Origin: Streptomyces sp. CB01373 | GTDB taxonomy: Bacteria; Actinomycetota; Actinomycetes; Streptomycetales; Streptomycetaceae | Direction: 5' to 3' | Assembly (NCBI RefSeq): GCF_002803075.1 | Contig: NZ_NNBK01000008.1 | Span: 62,001 to 126,000, forward strand | Length of the DNA stretch: 64,000 nt | Shown here: piece after piece, positions 24,177 through 32,380 of the stretch | Numbering within the stretch: position 1 is the stretch's first letter | Layout: every line of letters starts with the position of its first letter | The notes under the pieces: model-generated | Seen by the model: only the letters and a program-made list of their open reading frames with translations | What the model was told of the DNA's origin: nothing | Databases searched by the model: none | Program-made: the position numbers and the translations under genes

Positions 24177-25562
24177 TCACGCCGCCACGCGAGTCTCCAG
24201 CCGCGCCCCGAACTCCCGTACCACCGGCTCGTCCCGGAACGGCTCCAGGCGCTGCTGGAAGTCCTCCAGGTACTCCGCGCCGCGGTCGGAGCGCAGCGTC
24301 CGCAGCAGCTCCACCGCCTTCAGCCCAGTGCTGCAGGCCTGTTCGACCTCCCGCTGCTGCACCTGCGCCGTGGCGAGGAGCACATAGCCGATGGCCCGCC
24401 GCCGCGCCCGTGACGCGGGATGCCCGGCCAGCGACTCCTCGGCCGCCCGCGCGGACGCCTCCGCCTGCCCCAGGTCCCGGTGGCAGTGCGCCAACTCGTC
24501 GGCGAGATAAGCCTCGTCGAAGTGCGCGATCCACGCCGGGTCGTCCCCGGAGTGCGGTTCGGCGGCCTCCAGCGCGCTCACCGCCCGTCCGGCGGAGAAC
24601 TGCGCGGCCCGCGCGTCGCCCATGAGGGCGTGGCCGCGCGCCTCGGCCGCGTAGAACATCGCCTCCGCGCGCGGAGTCACACGACCGCGCGCGCCCTCCT
24701 GCGCCGCCCGCGCCAACTGCGCGATCTCCCGCGGGTTTCCGAGCTGCGCGGCGAGATGGCTCATCGAGGCGGCCAGCACATAGCCGCCGTAGCCGCGGTC
24801 CCCGGCCGCCTGGGCGAGCCGCAGCGCCTGGATGTAGTACCGCTGGGCCAGGCCCGGTTGGCCGGTGTCGACGGCCATGTACCCGGCCAGCTCGGTGAGC
24901 CGGGCGACCTCGGCGAACAGATCGCGGCCCACCGCCTCCCGGTAGGAGCCTGCGAGCAGCCCGGAGACGACGCTGTTGAGGTAGTGCACGACCACCGGGC
25001 GCACATGCCCGCTGCCGTGGCTGTGGTCCAGCTCGACCAGCGCCTGCGTCATGGCCCGTACGGCGGCCACGTCGGACTGGCCCACCCGCGACCCCGCCGC
25101 CCGCGCCACCTGCGGGTCCGGCGCGGAGATCAGCCAGTCACGGCTCGGCTCGACCAGCGCGGAGGCGGCGACGGAGGAGCCGGACAGGAAGTCCCGGCGG
25201 CCCACGTCGCTGCGCCACAGCTCGCAGACCTGCTCGATGGCCCCCAGCACCGTCGGCGAGAACTGAAGGCCCACGCCCGAGGCGAGGTTCTTGCCGTTGG
25301 CCATGCCGATCTCGTCGATCGTGACCGTACGGCCGAGTTTGCGGCCGAGCGCCTCGGCGATGATCGCCGGGGCCCGTCCGCGCGGCTGCTGTCCGCGCAG
25401 CCAGCGCGCCACCGACGTCTTGTCGTAGCGCAGATCGAGACCGTGCTCGGCACCGCACATGTTGACCCGGCGGGCCAGCCCGGCGTTCGAGCAGCCCGCT
25501 TCCTGGATGAGCGCCTGCAGCCGTTCGTTCGGCTGCCGCGCGACGAGAGGCCTGGCGGCCAT
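24177..25562 (-). CDS. HTH-TPR-like transcriptional regulator (NsdA/XRE-type)
   Basis: A 461-aa regulator. Residues 12-75 form a helix-turn-helix region (ALIQEAGCSNAGLARRVN, KTSVARWLRGQQPRG). Residues 170-440 are a string of tetratricopeptide-like helices (GYMAVDTGQPGLAQRYYIQAL, AEARGHALMGDARAAQFSAG, ELAHCHRDLGQAEASARAA). Streptomyces regulators of this build, such as NsdA, affect sporulation and antibiotic production, but this protein is not identified more closely. The ATG at 25562 follows AGGGGG at 8 nt; the much longer open frame up to 26105 is antisense to the neighbouring gene. It is divergent from the prim-pol-like gene. Confidence 0.85.
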   Translation of the reverse strand: MAARPLVARQPNERLQALIQEAGCSNAGLARRVNMCGAEHGLDLRYDKTSVARWLRGQQPRGRAPAIIAEALGRKLGRTVTIDEIGMANGKNLASGVGLQFSPTVLGAIEQVCELWRSDVGRRDFLSGSSVAASALVEPSRDWLISAPDPQVARAAGSRVGQSDVAAVRAMTQALVELDHSHGSGHVRPVVVHYLNSVVSGLLAGSYREAVGRDLFAEVARLTELAGYMAVDTGQPGLAQRYYIQALRLAQAAGDRGYGGYVLAASMSHLAAQLGNPREIAQLARAAQEGARGRVTPRAEAMFYAAEARGHALMGDARAAQFSAGRAVSALEAAEPHSGDDPAWIAHFDEAYLADELAHCHRDLGQAEASARAAEESLAGHPASRARRRAIGYVLLATAQVQQREVEQACSTGLKAVELLRTLRSDRGAEYLEDFQQRLEPFRDEPVVREFGARLETRVAA

Positions 25563-25889
25563 GGCGTTAACCCCCTGAAGCTGCGGTGCCTGCTCACGCA
25601 CCGAGTTGACGGCTCTTGCGCGGCCGGACGCGATCCGCGCCCCGGCGAAAAGTTCCGGCCGTGAAGATCGATGCCCCGTGGACATACCGAAAATGCGGGA
25701 CATGTGAGGATTGCCGGGGTGAAGGCGGTTGCCGCCCCCCACCGAACTACCCAGCGCCCGCCGGCGATCCTCCTGCGCGCCCCCACACATGCACCCATGC
25801 GCCCCGAGCACGGAAGGGTGCTCCTCCCCGGCGCGTCCGACCACCCGACCCGCCCGTAACTCCAGGTGGGCGCGGCAGTTGAGTGGGGC
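25563..25889. other. Divergent intergenic region
   Basis: 327 bp between the HTH-TPR regulator and the prim-pol-like gene must hold both promoters. A GTTAAC sits between the AGGGGG and the regulator ATG. I see no gene here. Confidence 0.45.
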
Positions 25890-26567
25890 GTGGAAGAGAC
25901 GATCGCGGGCGCGGAAGCCGCACACAGCGCCGGCCGGGTGGCCGGTCACGTCCCCCAGCAGCGCGGGGAGTCGCTGCAGGAGACAGCCCTTCGCTACGCC
26001 GAGGAACGTCACTGGGACGTGTTCCCCGGCACCTGGCTGGTGACGGTCGGCGGGGTGCAGCACTGCTCCTGCGGGGACCCGCGGTGCGCCGCGCCCGGCG
26101 CGCACCCGGCGCGCGAGGGCTGGGCGTCCCTGGCGACCGGCAGCGCGAGCACGGTGCGCGGGATGTGGCAGCGGCAGCCGACGGCGTCGATCCTGCTGCC
26201 CACGGGCCGTACGTTCGACGCGATCTCCGTGCCGGAGACGGCCGGGTTCCTCGCGCTGGCCCGGCTGGAGCGGCTGCGGTCCGCGCTGGGGCCGGTGACC
26301 CTGACCCCCGAGCGGCGGATGCAGTTCTTCGTGCTGCCGGGCGCGTCCGTGAAACTGCCGGACCTCCTGCGGCGGCTGGGCTGGTCGCCGGCCTCCCTCG
26401 ACCTGGTCGCGCTCGGAGAGGGCGCGTACGTGGTGGCGCCGCCCACGCGGTACGGCTCGCGGGCGGTGCAGTGGGCCTGCCGGCCGACACCGGCCAATCG
26501 CTGGCTGCCGGACATCGAGGAGTTGGTCCCGCCACTGGCCTACGCGTGCGGCAGGGACCGGCGCTAG
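25890..26567 (+). CDS. Bifunctional DNA primase/polymerase (prim-pol) N-terminal domain protein
   Basis: A protein of about 225 aa resembling the stand-alone prim-pol-like proteins of Streptomyces: ALRYAEERHWDVFPGTWL, a Cys/His cluster CSCGDPRCAAPGAHPA, then GWASLATGSASTVRGMWQRQ. The prim-pol acidic catalytic motif is not obvious, so it may be a non-catalytic or regulatory member. The GTG at 25890 was chosen over the in-frame GTG at 25866 because the recognisable N-terminus (EETIAGAEA) begins there. The stop codon TAG belongs to an inverted-repeat element that starts at the gene end. Confidence 0.75.
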   Translation: MEETIAGAEAAHSAGRVAGHVPQQRGESLQETALRYAEERHWDVFPGTWLVTVGGVQHCSCGDPRCAAPGAHPAREGWASLATGSASTVRGMWQRQPTASILLPTGRTFDAISVPETAGFLALARLERLRSALGPVTLTPERRMQFFVLPGASVKLPDLLRRLGWSPASLDLVALGEGAYVVAPPTRYGSRAVQWACRPTPANRWLPDIEELVPPLAYACGRDRR

Positions 26568-26631
26568 TGCTGCGACCGGAAAGGTTCACCGGCTCGCGAC
26601 GCCCGGCGAACCTTTCCGGCCACAGCACTAG
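26564..26631. mobile_element. CTAG-bounded 68-bp inverted-repeat element
   Basis: The 28-bp arms begin TAGTGCTGCGACCGGAAAGG and TAGTGCTGTGGCCGGAAAGG (25 of 28 identical), with about 10 bp between them and CTAG at both outer edges. The left TAG is the stop codon of the prim-pol-like gene. The three arm differences are transitions that keep G-U pairing in RNA of the minus strand. There is no ORF inside. It could be a MITE or a mobile terminator. The sequence differs from the element at 14215-14299 but has the same architecture. Confidence 0.7.
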
Positions 26632-26757
26632 CCACCCGTCCCGTTCCGGCTCCGGCTCCCGTGGTGGCCCGACCTCGCAGGGTGGAGCCGCAGATCAGCA
26701 CGGTCCCGCACCCCTCGGGCAGGGTCCCCCGTAGGGTTCGTGCTGACGGAGGGAGCA

Positions 26758-27537
26758 GTGACAGTGGGTACAAGCGCCGTACGCGTGCAGGGGCTCTGGA
26801 AGCGGTTCGGGCAGCAGGTCGCCGTCGCCGGGATCGATCTCGCGCTGCCCGCCGGGAAGTTCATCGGGCTGGTCGGGCCGAACGGAGCGGGGAAGACCAC
26901 CACGCTCTCCATGGTGACCGGGCTGCTGCGGCCCGACCAGGGCACCGTCGAGATCGCCGGGCACGACGTGTGGCGGGACCCGGTGGCGGTGAAGGCACGG
27001 ATCGGCGTGCTGCCCGAGGGGCTTCGGCTCTTCGAGCGGCTGTCGGGGCGCGAACTGCTGTCGTACTCCGGGCGGTTGCGGGGGCTGCCCGGGGACGAGG
27101 TGGACCGGCGGGCAACGCAGCTGCTGGACGTGCTGGACCTCGCGGGCGCGCAGCACAAGCTGGTCGTCGACTACTCGACCGGCATGCGCAAGAAGATAGG
27201 TCTCGCCTGCGCTCTGCTGCACAACCCGGAAGTCCTCTTCCTCGACGAGCCCTTCGAAGGCGTCGACCCGGTGTCCGCGCAGATCATCCGCGGCGTCCTT
27301 GAGCGGTACACCGCCTCCGGCGCCACCGTGGTGTTCTCCTCGCACGTCATGGAACTGGTCGAGTCCCTCTGCGACTGGGTGGCGGTGATGGCCGCGGGAC
27401 GCATCCGCGCCCAGGGCACTCTCGCCGAGGTGCGCGGCGAGGCTCCCACCCTTCAGCAGGCGTTCCTCGAACTCGTCGGGGCGCAGAGCCGGGACGCGGG
27501 TTCCGACCTGGACTGGCTGGGTGGCGGTTCCCGATGA
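26758..27537 (+). CDS. ABC transporter ATP-binding protein
   Basis: A 259-aa cytoplasmic ATPase with Walker A (VGPNGAGKTTT), signature (YSTGMRKKIGLACALL), Walker B (VLFLDEPFEGVDPVS) and switch histidine (VFSSHVMELV). The ATG of the permease gene overlaps its stop (ATGA), so both are translationally coupled into a two-component exporter. The GTG at 26758 has GGAGGGAG 5 nt upstream and is preferred to an earlier in-frame GTG at 26740. The spacer between the inverted-repeat element and this gene carries the promoter. Confidence 0.94.
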   Translation: MTVGTSAVRVQGLWKRFGQQVAVAGIDLALPAGKFIGLVGPNGAGKTTTLSMVTGLLRPDQGTVEIAGHDVWRDPVAVKARIGVLPEGLRLFERLSGRELLSYSGRLRGLPGDEVDRRATQLLDVLDLAGAQHKLVVDYSTGMRKKIGLACALLHNPEVLFLDEPFEGVDPVSAQIIRGVLERYTASGATVVFSSHVMELVESLCDWVAVMAAGRIRAQGTLAEVRGEAPTLQQAFLELVGAQSRDAGSDLDWLGGGSR

Positions 27538-29138
27538 GCGCCGGGGCCCCCTCGATCACGCCCGTCGTCGTACGCCTGAAGCTGTCGCTGCTGCGCAACG
27601 GACTGAGGCAGTCCGGCGGGCGGCGGGCCGCGTTCATCGCGTCGGCCGTCTTCGCGCTGCTGTTCGCCGCGTTGCAGATGGTGGGCCTGATCGCGTTGCG
27701 CGGCCACGCGCACATCGACTCCGTGGCCGTCCTGGGCGTGGCCGTGCTGGCGCTGGGCTGGGCCGTGATGCCGCTGTTCTTCCCCACCGGCGACGAGACC
27801 CTCGACCCGACCCGGCTGGTGATGCTCCCGCTGCGGCCGCGACCGCTGGTCGGCGCGCTGCTGGCGGCGTCCCTGGTCGGCATCGGGCCGCTGTTCACGG
27901 TGCTGCTGCTGGTGGGCTGCGTGATCGCGGTGGCCCACGGGGCGGCCGCGTCCGTCGTCGCGGTCCTCGCCCTCGTCCTCACGCTGCTGGTGTGCGTCGC
28001 CCTGGCGCGGGCCGTGGCCGCCGCCAACATCCGGCTGCTGACCAGCCGCAAGGGACGGGACCTCGCGGTACTCAGCGGACTGGTCATCGCGGTCGGGGCG
28101 CAGGTCGTCAACTTCGGCATGCAGCGCCTGGGCTCGGCCGGGCTGGGGCAGCTCGGCCCGGTGGCGGACGTGCTGCGGTGGCTGCCGCCCGCGTCGGCGG
28201 TGGGCGCGGTGGACTCGGCGAGCAGGGGCTCCTACGGCGTCGCGGTGGCCCAGCTCGCGCTGACCGCGGCCGCCCTGGCCGCCCTCCTCGCGATGTGGGC
28301 GCGCAGCCTGACCGGGCTGATGACCTCGCCCGACTCCTCGACCCTCCAGCCCGTCGGCGCTCCCGAGCGCGACCGGGCCCGCGAGGGCGGCGGCCTGGCG
28401 CGGTGGCTGCCGGACGGCCGCACCGGCACCGTCATGGAGCGCAGCCTGCGCTACGTCTGGCGCGACCCGAAGACCAAGGCGGCCTGGGTGACCGCGCTCG
28501 CCATCGGGCTGATCGTCCCGGTGTTCAACGCGGTCCAGGGCACCGGCTCGCCGTACTTCTCCTGCTTCGCCGCCGGGATGCTCGGCATCCAGATGTACAA
28601 CCAGTTCGGCCAGGACACCTCCGCGTTCTGGCAGGTCGCGCTGACGATCTCGGCACCGCGTGACGCCTACGTCGAGCTGCGCGCGCGGGCGCTGGCGCTG
28701 CTGCTGATCACCCTGCCGTACGCCACCCTGGTCACGGTGCTGACGACGGGCCTGCTCGGCGAGTGGCGCCGGCTGCCGGACGTGCTCGGCCTGTCCTTCG
28801 CCCTGCTCGGCGCGATGCTGGCGACCGGGGCGTGGACGTCGGCGCGCTTCCCGTACTCCATCCCGCAGGAGGGCCACAAGAACGTGGCTCCCGGTCAGGC
28901 CGGTCTCGCCTTCGTCTCCATCCTCGGCGGCATGGTCGCGGCGGCCCTGCTGTGCCTGCCGTTCATCGCCCTGGTCATCTGGTCGAACGTCAGCGCCACC
29001 GGCGGCAGCTGGAGCTGGGTGCTGCTGCCGGTGGGCGCGGGCTACGGGGCGGCGATCACGCTGCTGGGCCTGCGGCTGGCGGCGCCGCGCACGGCGGCCC
29101 GGCTGCCGGAGATCCTCACGGCGGTGAGCAAGGGTTGA
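27534..29138 (+). CDS. ABC transporter permease
   Basis: A 534-aa membrane protein with about 12 hydrophobic helices in two halves separated by a charged loop (residues about 265-305, GAPERDRAREGGGLARW). It starts in ATGA overlap with the ATPase gene. The substrate is unknown: exporters of this ABC-2-like class move peptides, drugs or lipids. It is convergent with the methyltransferase gene, leaving only 23 bp between them. Confidence 0.9.
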   Translation: MSAGAPSITPVVVRLKLSLLRNGLRQSGGRRAAFIASAVFALLFAALQMVGLIALRGHAHIDSVAVLGVAVLALGWAVMPLFFPTGDETLDPTRLVMLPLRPRPLVGALLAASLVGIGPLFTVLLLVGCVIAVAHGAAASVVAVLALVLTLLVCVALARAVAAANIRLLTSRKGRDLAVLSGLVIAVGAQVVNFGMQRLGSAGLGQLGPVADVLRWLPPASAVGAVDSASRGSYGVAVAQLALTAAALAALLAMWARSLTGLMTSPDSSTLQPVGAPERDRAREGGGLARWLPDGRTGTVMERSLRYVWRDPKTKAAWVTALAIGLIVPVFNAVQGTGSPYFSCFAAGMLGIQMYNQFGQDTSAFWQVALTISAPRDAYVELRARALALLLITLPYATLVTVLTTGLLGEWRRLPDVLGLSFALLGAMLATGAWTSARFPYSIPQEGHKNVAPGQAGLAFVSILGGMVAAALLCLPFIALVIWSNVSATGGSWSWVLLPVGAGYGAAITLLGLRLAAPRTAARLPEILTAVSKG

Positions 29139-29161
29139 GCGGGGCCCGGGAGGGGCCAGGC

Positions 29162-30031
29162 TCAGCGCAGGCGCGCGGTCACCACGTGGACGGTGAAGCC
29201 GCACGGAACCCGCCCGTCAGGCCCGGCGAGCCCGGCCGCCTCCCGTACGAAGCTCTCCCGCAGCCGGGAGACGGCGGCCGGGTCGAGCGGTCCGACGTCG
29301 TAGATGCCGGACAGGGCCGCCCAGACCTGTTCCACCGGGCCGCTCAGATCGATCGGGACCGTCTCCCGGTCCGGGGCGCAGAACCCGGCCGGCTCCAGGA
29401 TCGCGCCGAGGCCCTCGCGGCTGCGGGTCCTGCGGTCGCCGAGCGGCGGAATGCGCTGCTCGGCGGGCGCCCGCTCGACGGCGGCCCTCAGCAGGCCGCT
29501 GAACAGCTCGTACGCCTCCCCGCCGAGAGCGCCGCCGCCGACCACGCAGGCCAGTGTGGAGCCGGGCGACAGCACCCGGGCGATCTCCGCCGCGACCCGG
29601 TCGACGTCGCCCATCAGCATCAGCGCCATGTGGCAGACGCAGGCGTCGAAGGCCCCGTCGGCGAACGGCAGCCGCTGCGCCCTGGCCTGGGCCAGCGCGG
29701 TGGTGCGCAGGGACGGGCGGCGCCGGGCCAGGGCCAGCGCCTCGGGCGAGAGGTCCACACCGGCGAGGCGCCGCCCCTCGGTGCGGGCCAGCAGGTCCAG
29801 CAGGACGCCGTCGCCGCAGCCGAGGTCCAGGACCCGCCGGGCGCCGGCCACCCGGTCGCTCAGGATCCGATAGCTGGATCGCCCGTCCGGCGATCGCCCG
29901 GCCACGAAGGCGTCGGCGGTGACCGCCGGGTGTTCGGCGTGGAAGGCCTTGAGGAAGGCCTCCTGGACGGCCGTGGGCACGGTTGGGGACGTGGTGGGAG
30001 ACGCCGTGGGAGACGCGGGGGCGGCGCTCAT
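29162..30031 (-). CDS. Class I SAM-dependent methyltransferase
   Basis: A 289-aa methyltransferase with motif I VLDLGCGDGVLLDLL, the acidic residue GVDLSPEAL of motif II, and the post motif LPFADGAFDACVCHM. The N-terminal 25 residues are Ser/Thr/Pro-rich and likely disordered. The substrate is unknown. The start ATG overlaps the stop of the alpha/beta hydrolase gene (ATGA), so its translation depends on the upstream gene, which contains a TTA codon. Confidence 0.92.
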   Translation of the reverse strand: MSAAPASPTASPTTSPTVPTAVQEAFLKAFHAEHPAVTADAFVAGRSPDGRSSYRILSDRVAGARRVLDLGCGDGVLLDLLARTEGRRLAGVDLSPEALALARRRPSLRTTALAQARAQRLPFADGAFDACVCHMALMLMGDVDRVAAEIARVLSPGSTLACVVGGGALGGEAYELFSGLLRAAVERAPAEQRIPPLGDRRTRSREGLGAILEPAGFCAPDRETVPIDLSGPVEQVWAALSGIYDVGPLDPAAVSRLRESFVREAAGLAGPDGRVPCGFTVHVVTARLR

Positions 30032-30927
30032 CCGGTGAGCACCGCGTCAAGGAAGGGTTCGATGGCCATGCGCCACGCCTCCGGCTGGTCGTAGTGGACG
30101 AGGTGACCGGCGTCGGCCACCTCCGCGTACTGGCCGCGCGGCAGGACGCGGACCATCTCCTGGGCCTCGGCCCGGCCGAGTTCGCCGTCCAGGCCGCGGA
30201 CCACGAGGGCCGGGCAGCGGACCTGGGCCAGCTCCTCCCAGTGGGCGTCGTACACCCAGGCCTCGCGGGAGGTGAGCATCTGCTGCGGTTCGAAGACGGG
30301 ACGCCAGCCGTCGGCGCTCTCGTGCATGACCTCGGCGTAGAACTCCCCGCGGGCCGGGTTGGGGCGCTCCACCCAGGGGTCGTCCTCGCCGAACCACTTC
30401 CGTACGTCGGCGAGGGCGGCGAAGGGCACCGGCCAGGCACGGAACCAGTCCTCCCACTCCCGCTGGGAGGCGGCGCCGAGCGCGGAGGCGCGCATGTCGC
30501 AGATGATCACCGCCCGCACCAGGTCGGGGCGGCGGGCGGCGAGCTGCCAGGCCGTCAGCGCACCCATCGCGTGTCCGATGACGACGGCCGGGCCGAGGCC
30601 GAGCTGTTCGAGGGCGGCCTCGGCGTCTTCGACGTAGGCCTCGCGGCCGTAGGCGGCCTGCGGCGTCTTCTCGCTCTGGCCGTGTCCGCGCTGGTCGAGG
30701 GCGACGGCGCGGTGCCGGCCCGAGAGCCAGCGGGCTGTGGCGGCCCAGTGGGAGGCGCGGCCCATCAGACCGTGCAGTAACAGCACGCCGTCGGACCGCC
30801 CGGATCCGTCGGACCGCCCGGGTGCCGGCTCCCTCCCCTGCCCCGGCACGGCCTTCGGGGGCTCCGCGAACTCCCAGGCGGCGAGCCGTACACCGCCCGA
30901 CCCGGTCACGTCGATGCGCCGCACCAT
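30028..30927 (-). CDS. Alpha/beta hydrolase fold protein
   Basis: A protein of about 299 aa with the oxyanion region LLLHGLMGRASHW, nucleophile elbow VVIGHAMGALTAW (nucleophile position occupied by His-Ala-Met rather than the usual G-x-S-x-G), a late acidic residue and final His in VADAGHLVHYDQPEAW. The missing serine argues that it may be non-hydrolytic or use unusual chemistry. Codon 50 is TTA, so translation should need the bldA leucine tRNA. A GTG at 30939 is an alternative start. It is translationally coupled to the downstream methyltransferase. Confidence 0.9.
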   Translation of the reverse strand: MVRRIDVTGSGGVRLAAWEFAEPPKAVPGQGREPAPGRSDGSGRSDGVLLLHGLMGRASHWAATARWLSGRHRAVALDQRGHGQSEKTPQAAYGREAYVEDAEAALEQLGLGPAVVIGHAMGALTAWQLAARRPDLVRAVIICDMRASALGAASQREWEDWFRAWPVPFAALADVRKWFGEDDPWVERPNPARGEFYAEVMHESADGWRPVFEPQQMLTSREAWVYDAHWEELAQVRCPALVVRGLDGELGRAEAQEMVRVLPRGQYAEVADAGHLVHYDQPEAWRMAIEPFLDAVLTG

Positions 30928-31030
30928 TGGTCCTGGCACCCCCCTGAACCGTGTTCAGCTTCCGTATTCCGTCGTGCACATTCTGTAGCGAGCGCGGGCC
31001 ATGAGGCCCTCACGCGGACACTCAGGCTAT

Positions 31031-31044
31031 CGAATACGCATTCG
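31031..31044 (-). promoter_or_regulatory. Palindrome in the hydrolase/methyltransferase promoter region
   Basis: CGAAT-ACGC-ATTCG lies about 100 bp upstream of the hydrolase start, in the only AT-rich stretch of the 450-bp spacer 30928-31383. It could be an operator next to a -10-like GATAGCCT. The rest of the spacer contains the dmdR1 terminator and no gene. Confidence 0.4.
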
Positions 31045-31213
31045 AAAATGCTGGCTCTGCCGTCAACACCCCTCGTTCGAGTGACGCCTGGCCAGGATTG
31101 ATCGCCGCCCCCAGGGGGAGATCTTCAACGGGAGGCGGACCACTCGGGGAAAAGCGGTCCGAGGGGGACGACCCTGAGAGCTCGGGGCTCCGGGTCGCCG
31201 AAGGGGAGGACAG

Positions 31214-31239
31214 GCCCCGGCGCCGCACGGCGCCGGGGC
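31214..31239 (-). terminator. dmdR1 terminator hairpin
   Basis: A perfect 12-bp stem GCCCCGGCGCCG with its complement leaves a two-base loop (in practice 11 bp with a tetraloop), 145 nt beyond the dmdR1 stop codon. Confidence 0.7.
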
Positions 31240-31383
31240 TCTCCCCATATCTGCGGCACATCTCCCCACCCCTTCGGTCCCCATGCCTCCCGGCCCAGCC
31301 TCGCACGCCCGGCGCCCGCGCGCTGCGCTTCGACGCGCTGAACCACGGACGGGGGAAGACGGCGAGCCGGACGGGCGGCCGGC

Positions 31384-32076
31384 TCAGCGCTTGGCGACGA
31401 ACACGTGAGAGGCGACCTCCGCGTCCAGCTCCGCCGCCTCGCCGCTGCTGCCGACCAGCACCCCGCCGGCCGACTCCGTCACGCTGACCACCGAGCCGGG
31501 CTGCACGCCCGCGCGGCGCAGCGTGTACATCAGCTGCGCGTCCGTCTGGATCGGCTCGCCGATCCGGCGGACGACCACGGTCTTGCCGTCGGCGCCCGCG
31601 TCCAGGTCGGCGAGCGACACCATCCCCTCGTCCAGGAACGGGTCGGCGCCGTCCTTCTCGCCCAGCTCCTCCAGGCCCGGGATCGGGTTGCCGTACGGCG
31701 ACTCGGTCGGGTGCCGCAGCAGCTCGAGCACCCTGCGCTCCACGGCCTCGCTCATCACGTGCTCCCAGCGACAGGCCTCCGCGTGCACCTGCTCCCACTC
31801 CAGGCCGATCACGTCGACCAGCAGGCACTCGGCGAGCCGGTGCTTGCGCATCACGCGCGTGGCCAGCCGGCGGCCCTCGTCCGTGAGCTCCAGATGCCGG
31901 TCCGGCGCCACCGAGACCAGGCCGTCACGCTCCATCCGCGCGACCGTCTGGCTCACCGTCGGCCCGCTCTGGTCCAGGCGCTCCGCGATCCGGGCGCGCA
32001 TGGGCACGACGCCTTCCTCCTCCAGCTCGAGGATGGTGCGGAGATACATCTCCGTGGTGTCGATCAGTCCGGACAT
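31384..32076 (-). CDS. dmdR1: Iron-dependent DtxR-family repressor DmdR1
   Basis: A 230-aa DtxR/IdeR orthologue. The N-terminal winged helix (ARIAERLDQSGPTVSQTVARM) is followed by a metal-binding/dimerisation domain retaining His-Arg-Leu-Ala-Glu-Cys-Leu-Leu and Cys-x2-Glu-His in HAEACRWEHVMSE. A C-terminal SH3-like domain follows. With Fe2+ it should repress siderophore and iron-uptake genes at iron boxes. The ATG at 32076 has GAGGGG 6 nt upstream. In S. coelicolor an antisense gene, adm, overlaps dmdR1; here long open frames on the plus strand (for example 31405-32151) also span it. A structured leader and a 12-codon ORF precede it. Confidence 0.94.
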   Translation of the reverse strand: MSGLIDTTEMYLRTILELEEEGVVPMRARIAERLDQSGPTVSQTVARMERDGLVSVAPDRHLELTDEGRRLATRVMRKHRLAECLLVDVIGLEWEQVHAEACRWEHVMSEAVERRVLELLRHPTESPYGNPIPGLEELGEKDGADPFLDEGMVSLADLDAGADGKTVVVRRIGEPIQTDAQLMYTLRRAGVQPGSVVSVTESAGGVLVGSSGEAAELDAEVASHVFVAKR

Positions 32077-32192
32077 ACGTGCCCCTCGATTACCTCGGCC
32101 GGGAGCCTGGCGGCTCCCCGGCGCGTGCGCTGGCCCTGGAGTCAATTCTGACGCATCCCACTGACAAGCGGGCTGCCCGCGCGAAACGCAGA

Positions 32193-32261
32193 CGACCCGC
32201 GAGCTGGGTCCCTCCGCCTCGGCGGAGGAGCCGGCCGGACGTACCGGCAGCTCGCGGGTCG
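32193..32261 (-). promoter_or_regulatory. Large hairpin in the dmdR1 leader
   Basis: A perfect 14-bp stem (CGACCCGCGAGCTG with its complement) encloses 41 nt that contain a second 7-bp hairpin CTCCGCC/GGCGGAG. It lies between a 12-codon ORF and the dmdR1 start, about 117 nt before the ATG. In minus-strand RNA the GACCC...GGGTC part can pair locally instead of with the far arm, as in an attenuator. I could not match it to a riboswitch class. Confidence 0.55.
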
Positions 32262-32341
32262 GGTGACTGCTTGGAATCGGGCCGGCCGCACGTCTCTGTC
32301 ACGCGCTGGTCCGGCACCGCACAGGGTGGGGTGACGGGCCG

Positions 32342-32380
32342 CTAGCCCGCAGCCACCTCACGCGTCCGGGTCTCACTCAT
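32342..32380 (-). CDS. 12-aa leader ORF upstream of dmdR1
   Basis: The ORF MSETRTREVAAG* is preceded by GGGAGGTGATCC, which pairs with nearly the whole 3' end of 16S rRNA, an unusually long Shine-Dalgarno match. Spacing from GGAGG to ATG is 11 nt. The following 260 nt contain a large hairpin and then dmdR1. Such a short, strongly translated ORF suggests translational coupling or attenuation, or it may be a standby/ribosome-docking site. No sensing amino-acid run is evident. Confidence 0.55.
   Translation of the reverse strand: MSETRTREVAAG

Noticed and set aside
25563..26105. Extension of the HTH-TPR gene up to 26105
   Set aside because: The extension is antisense to the prim-pol-like gene, while the ATG at 25562 has a good ribosome site and matches the start of the HTH domain.
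31022..31828. Minus-strand ORF covering the dmdR1 3' region
   Set aside because: It is out of frame with dmdR1, has no ribosome site and gives low-complexity protein.
32193..32261. T-box or ydaO-type riboswitch
   Set aside because: Neither the T-box core sequence nor the conserved ydaO motifs could be found; only generic stems are present, so no class was assigned.
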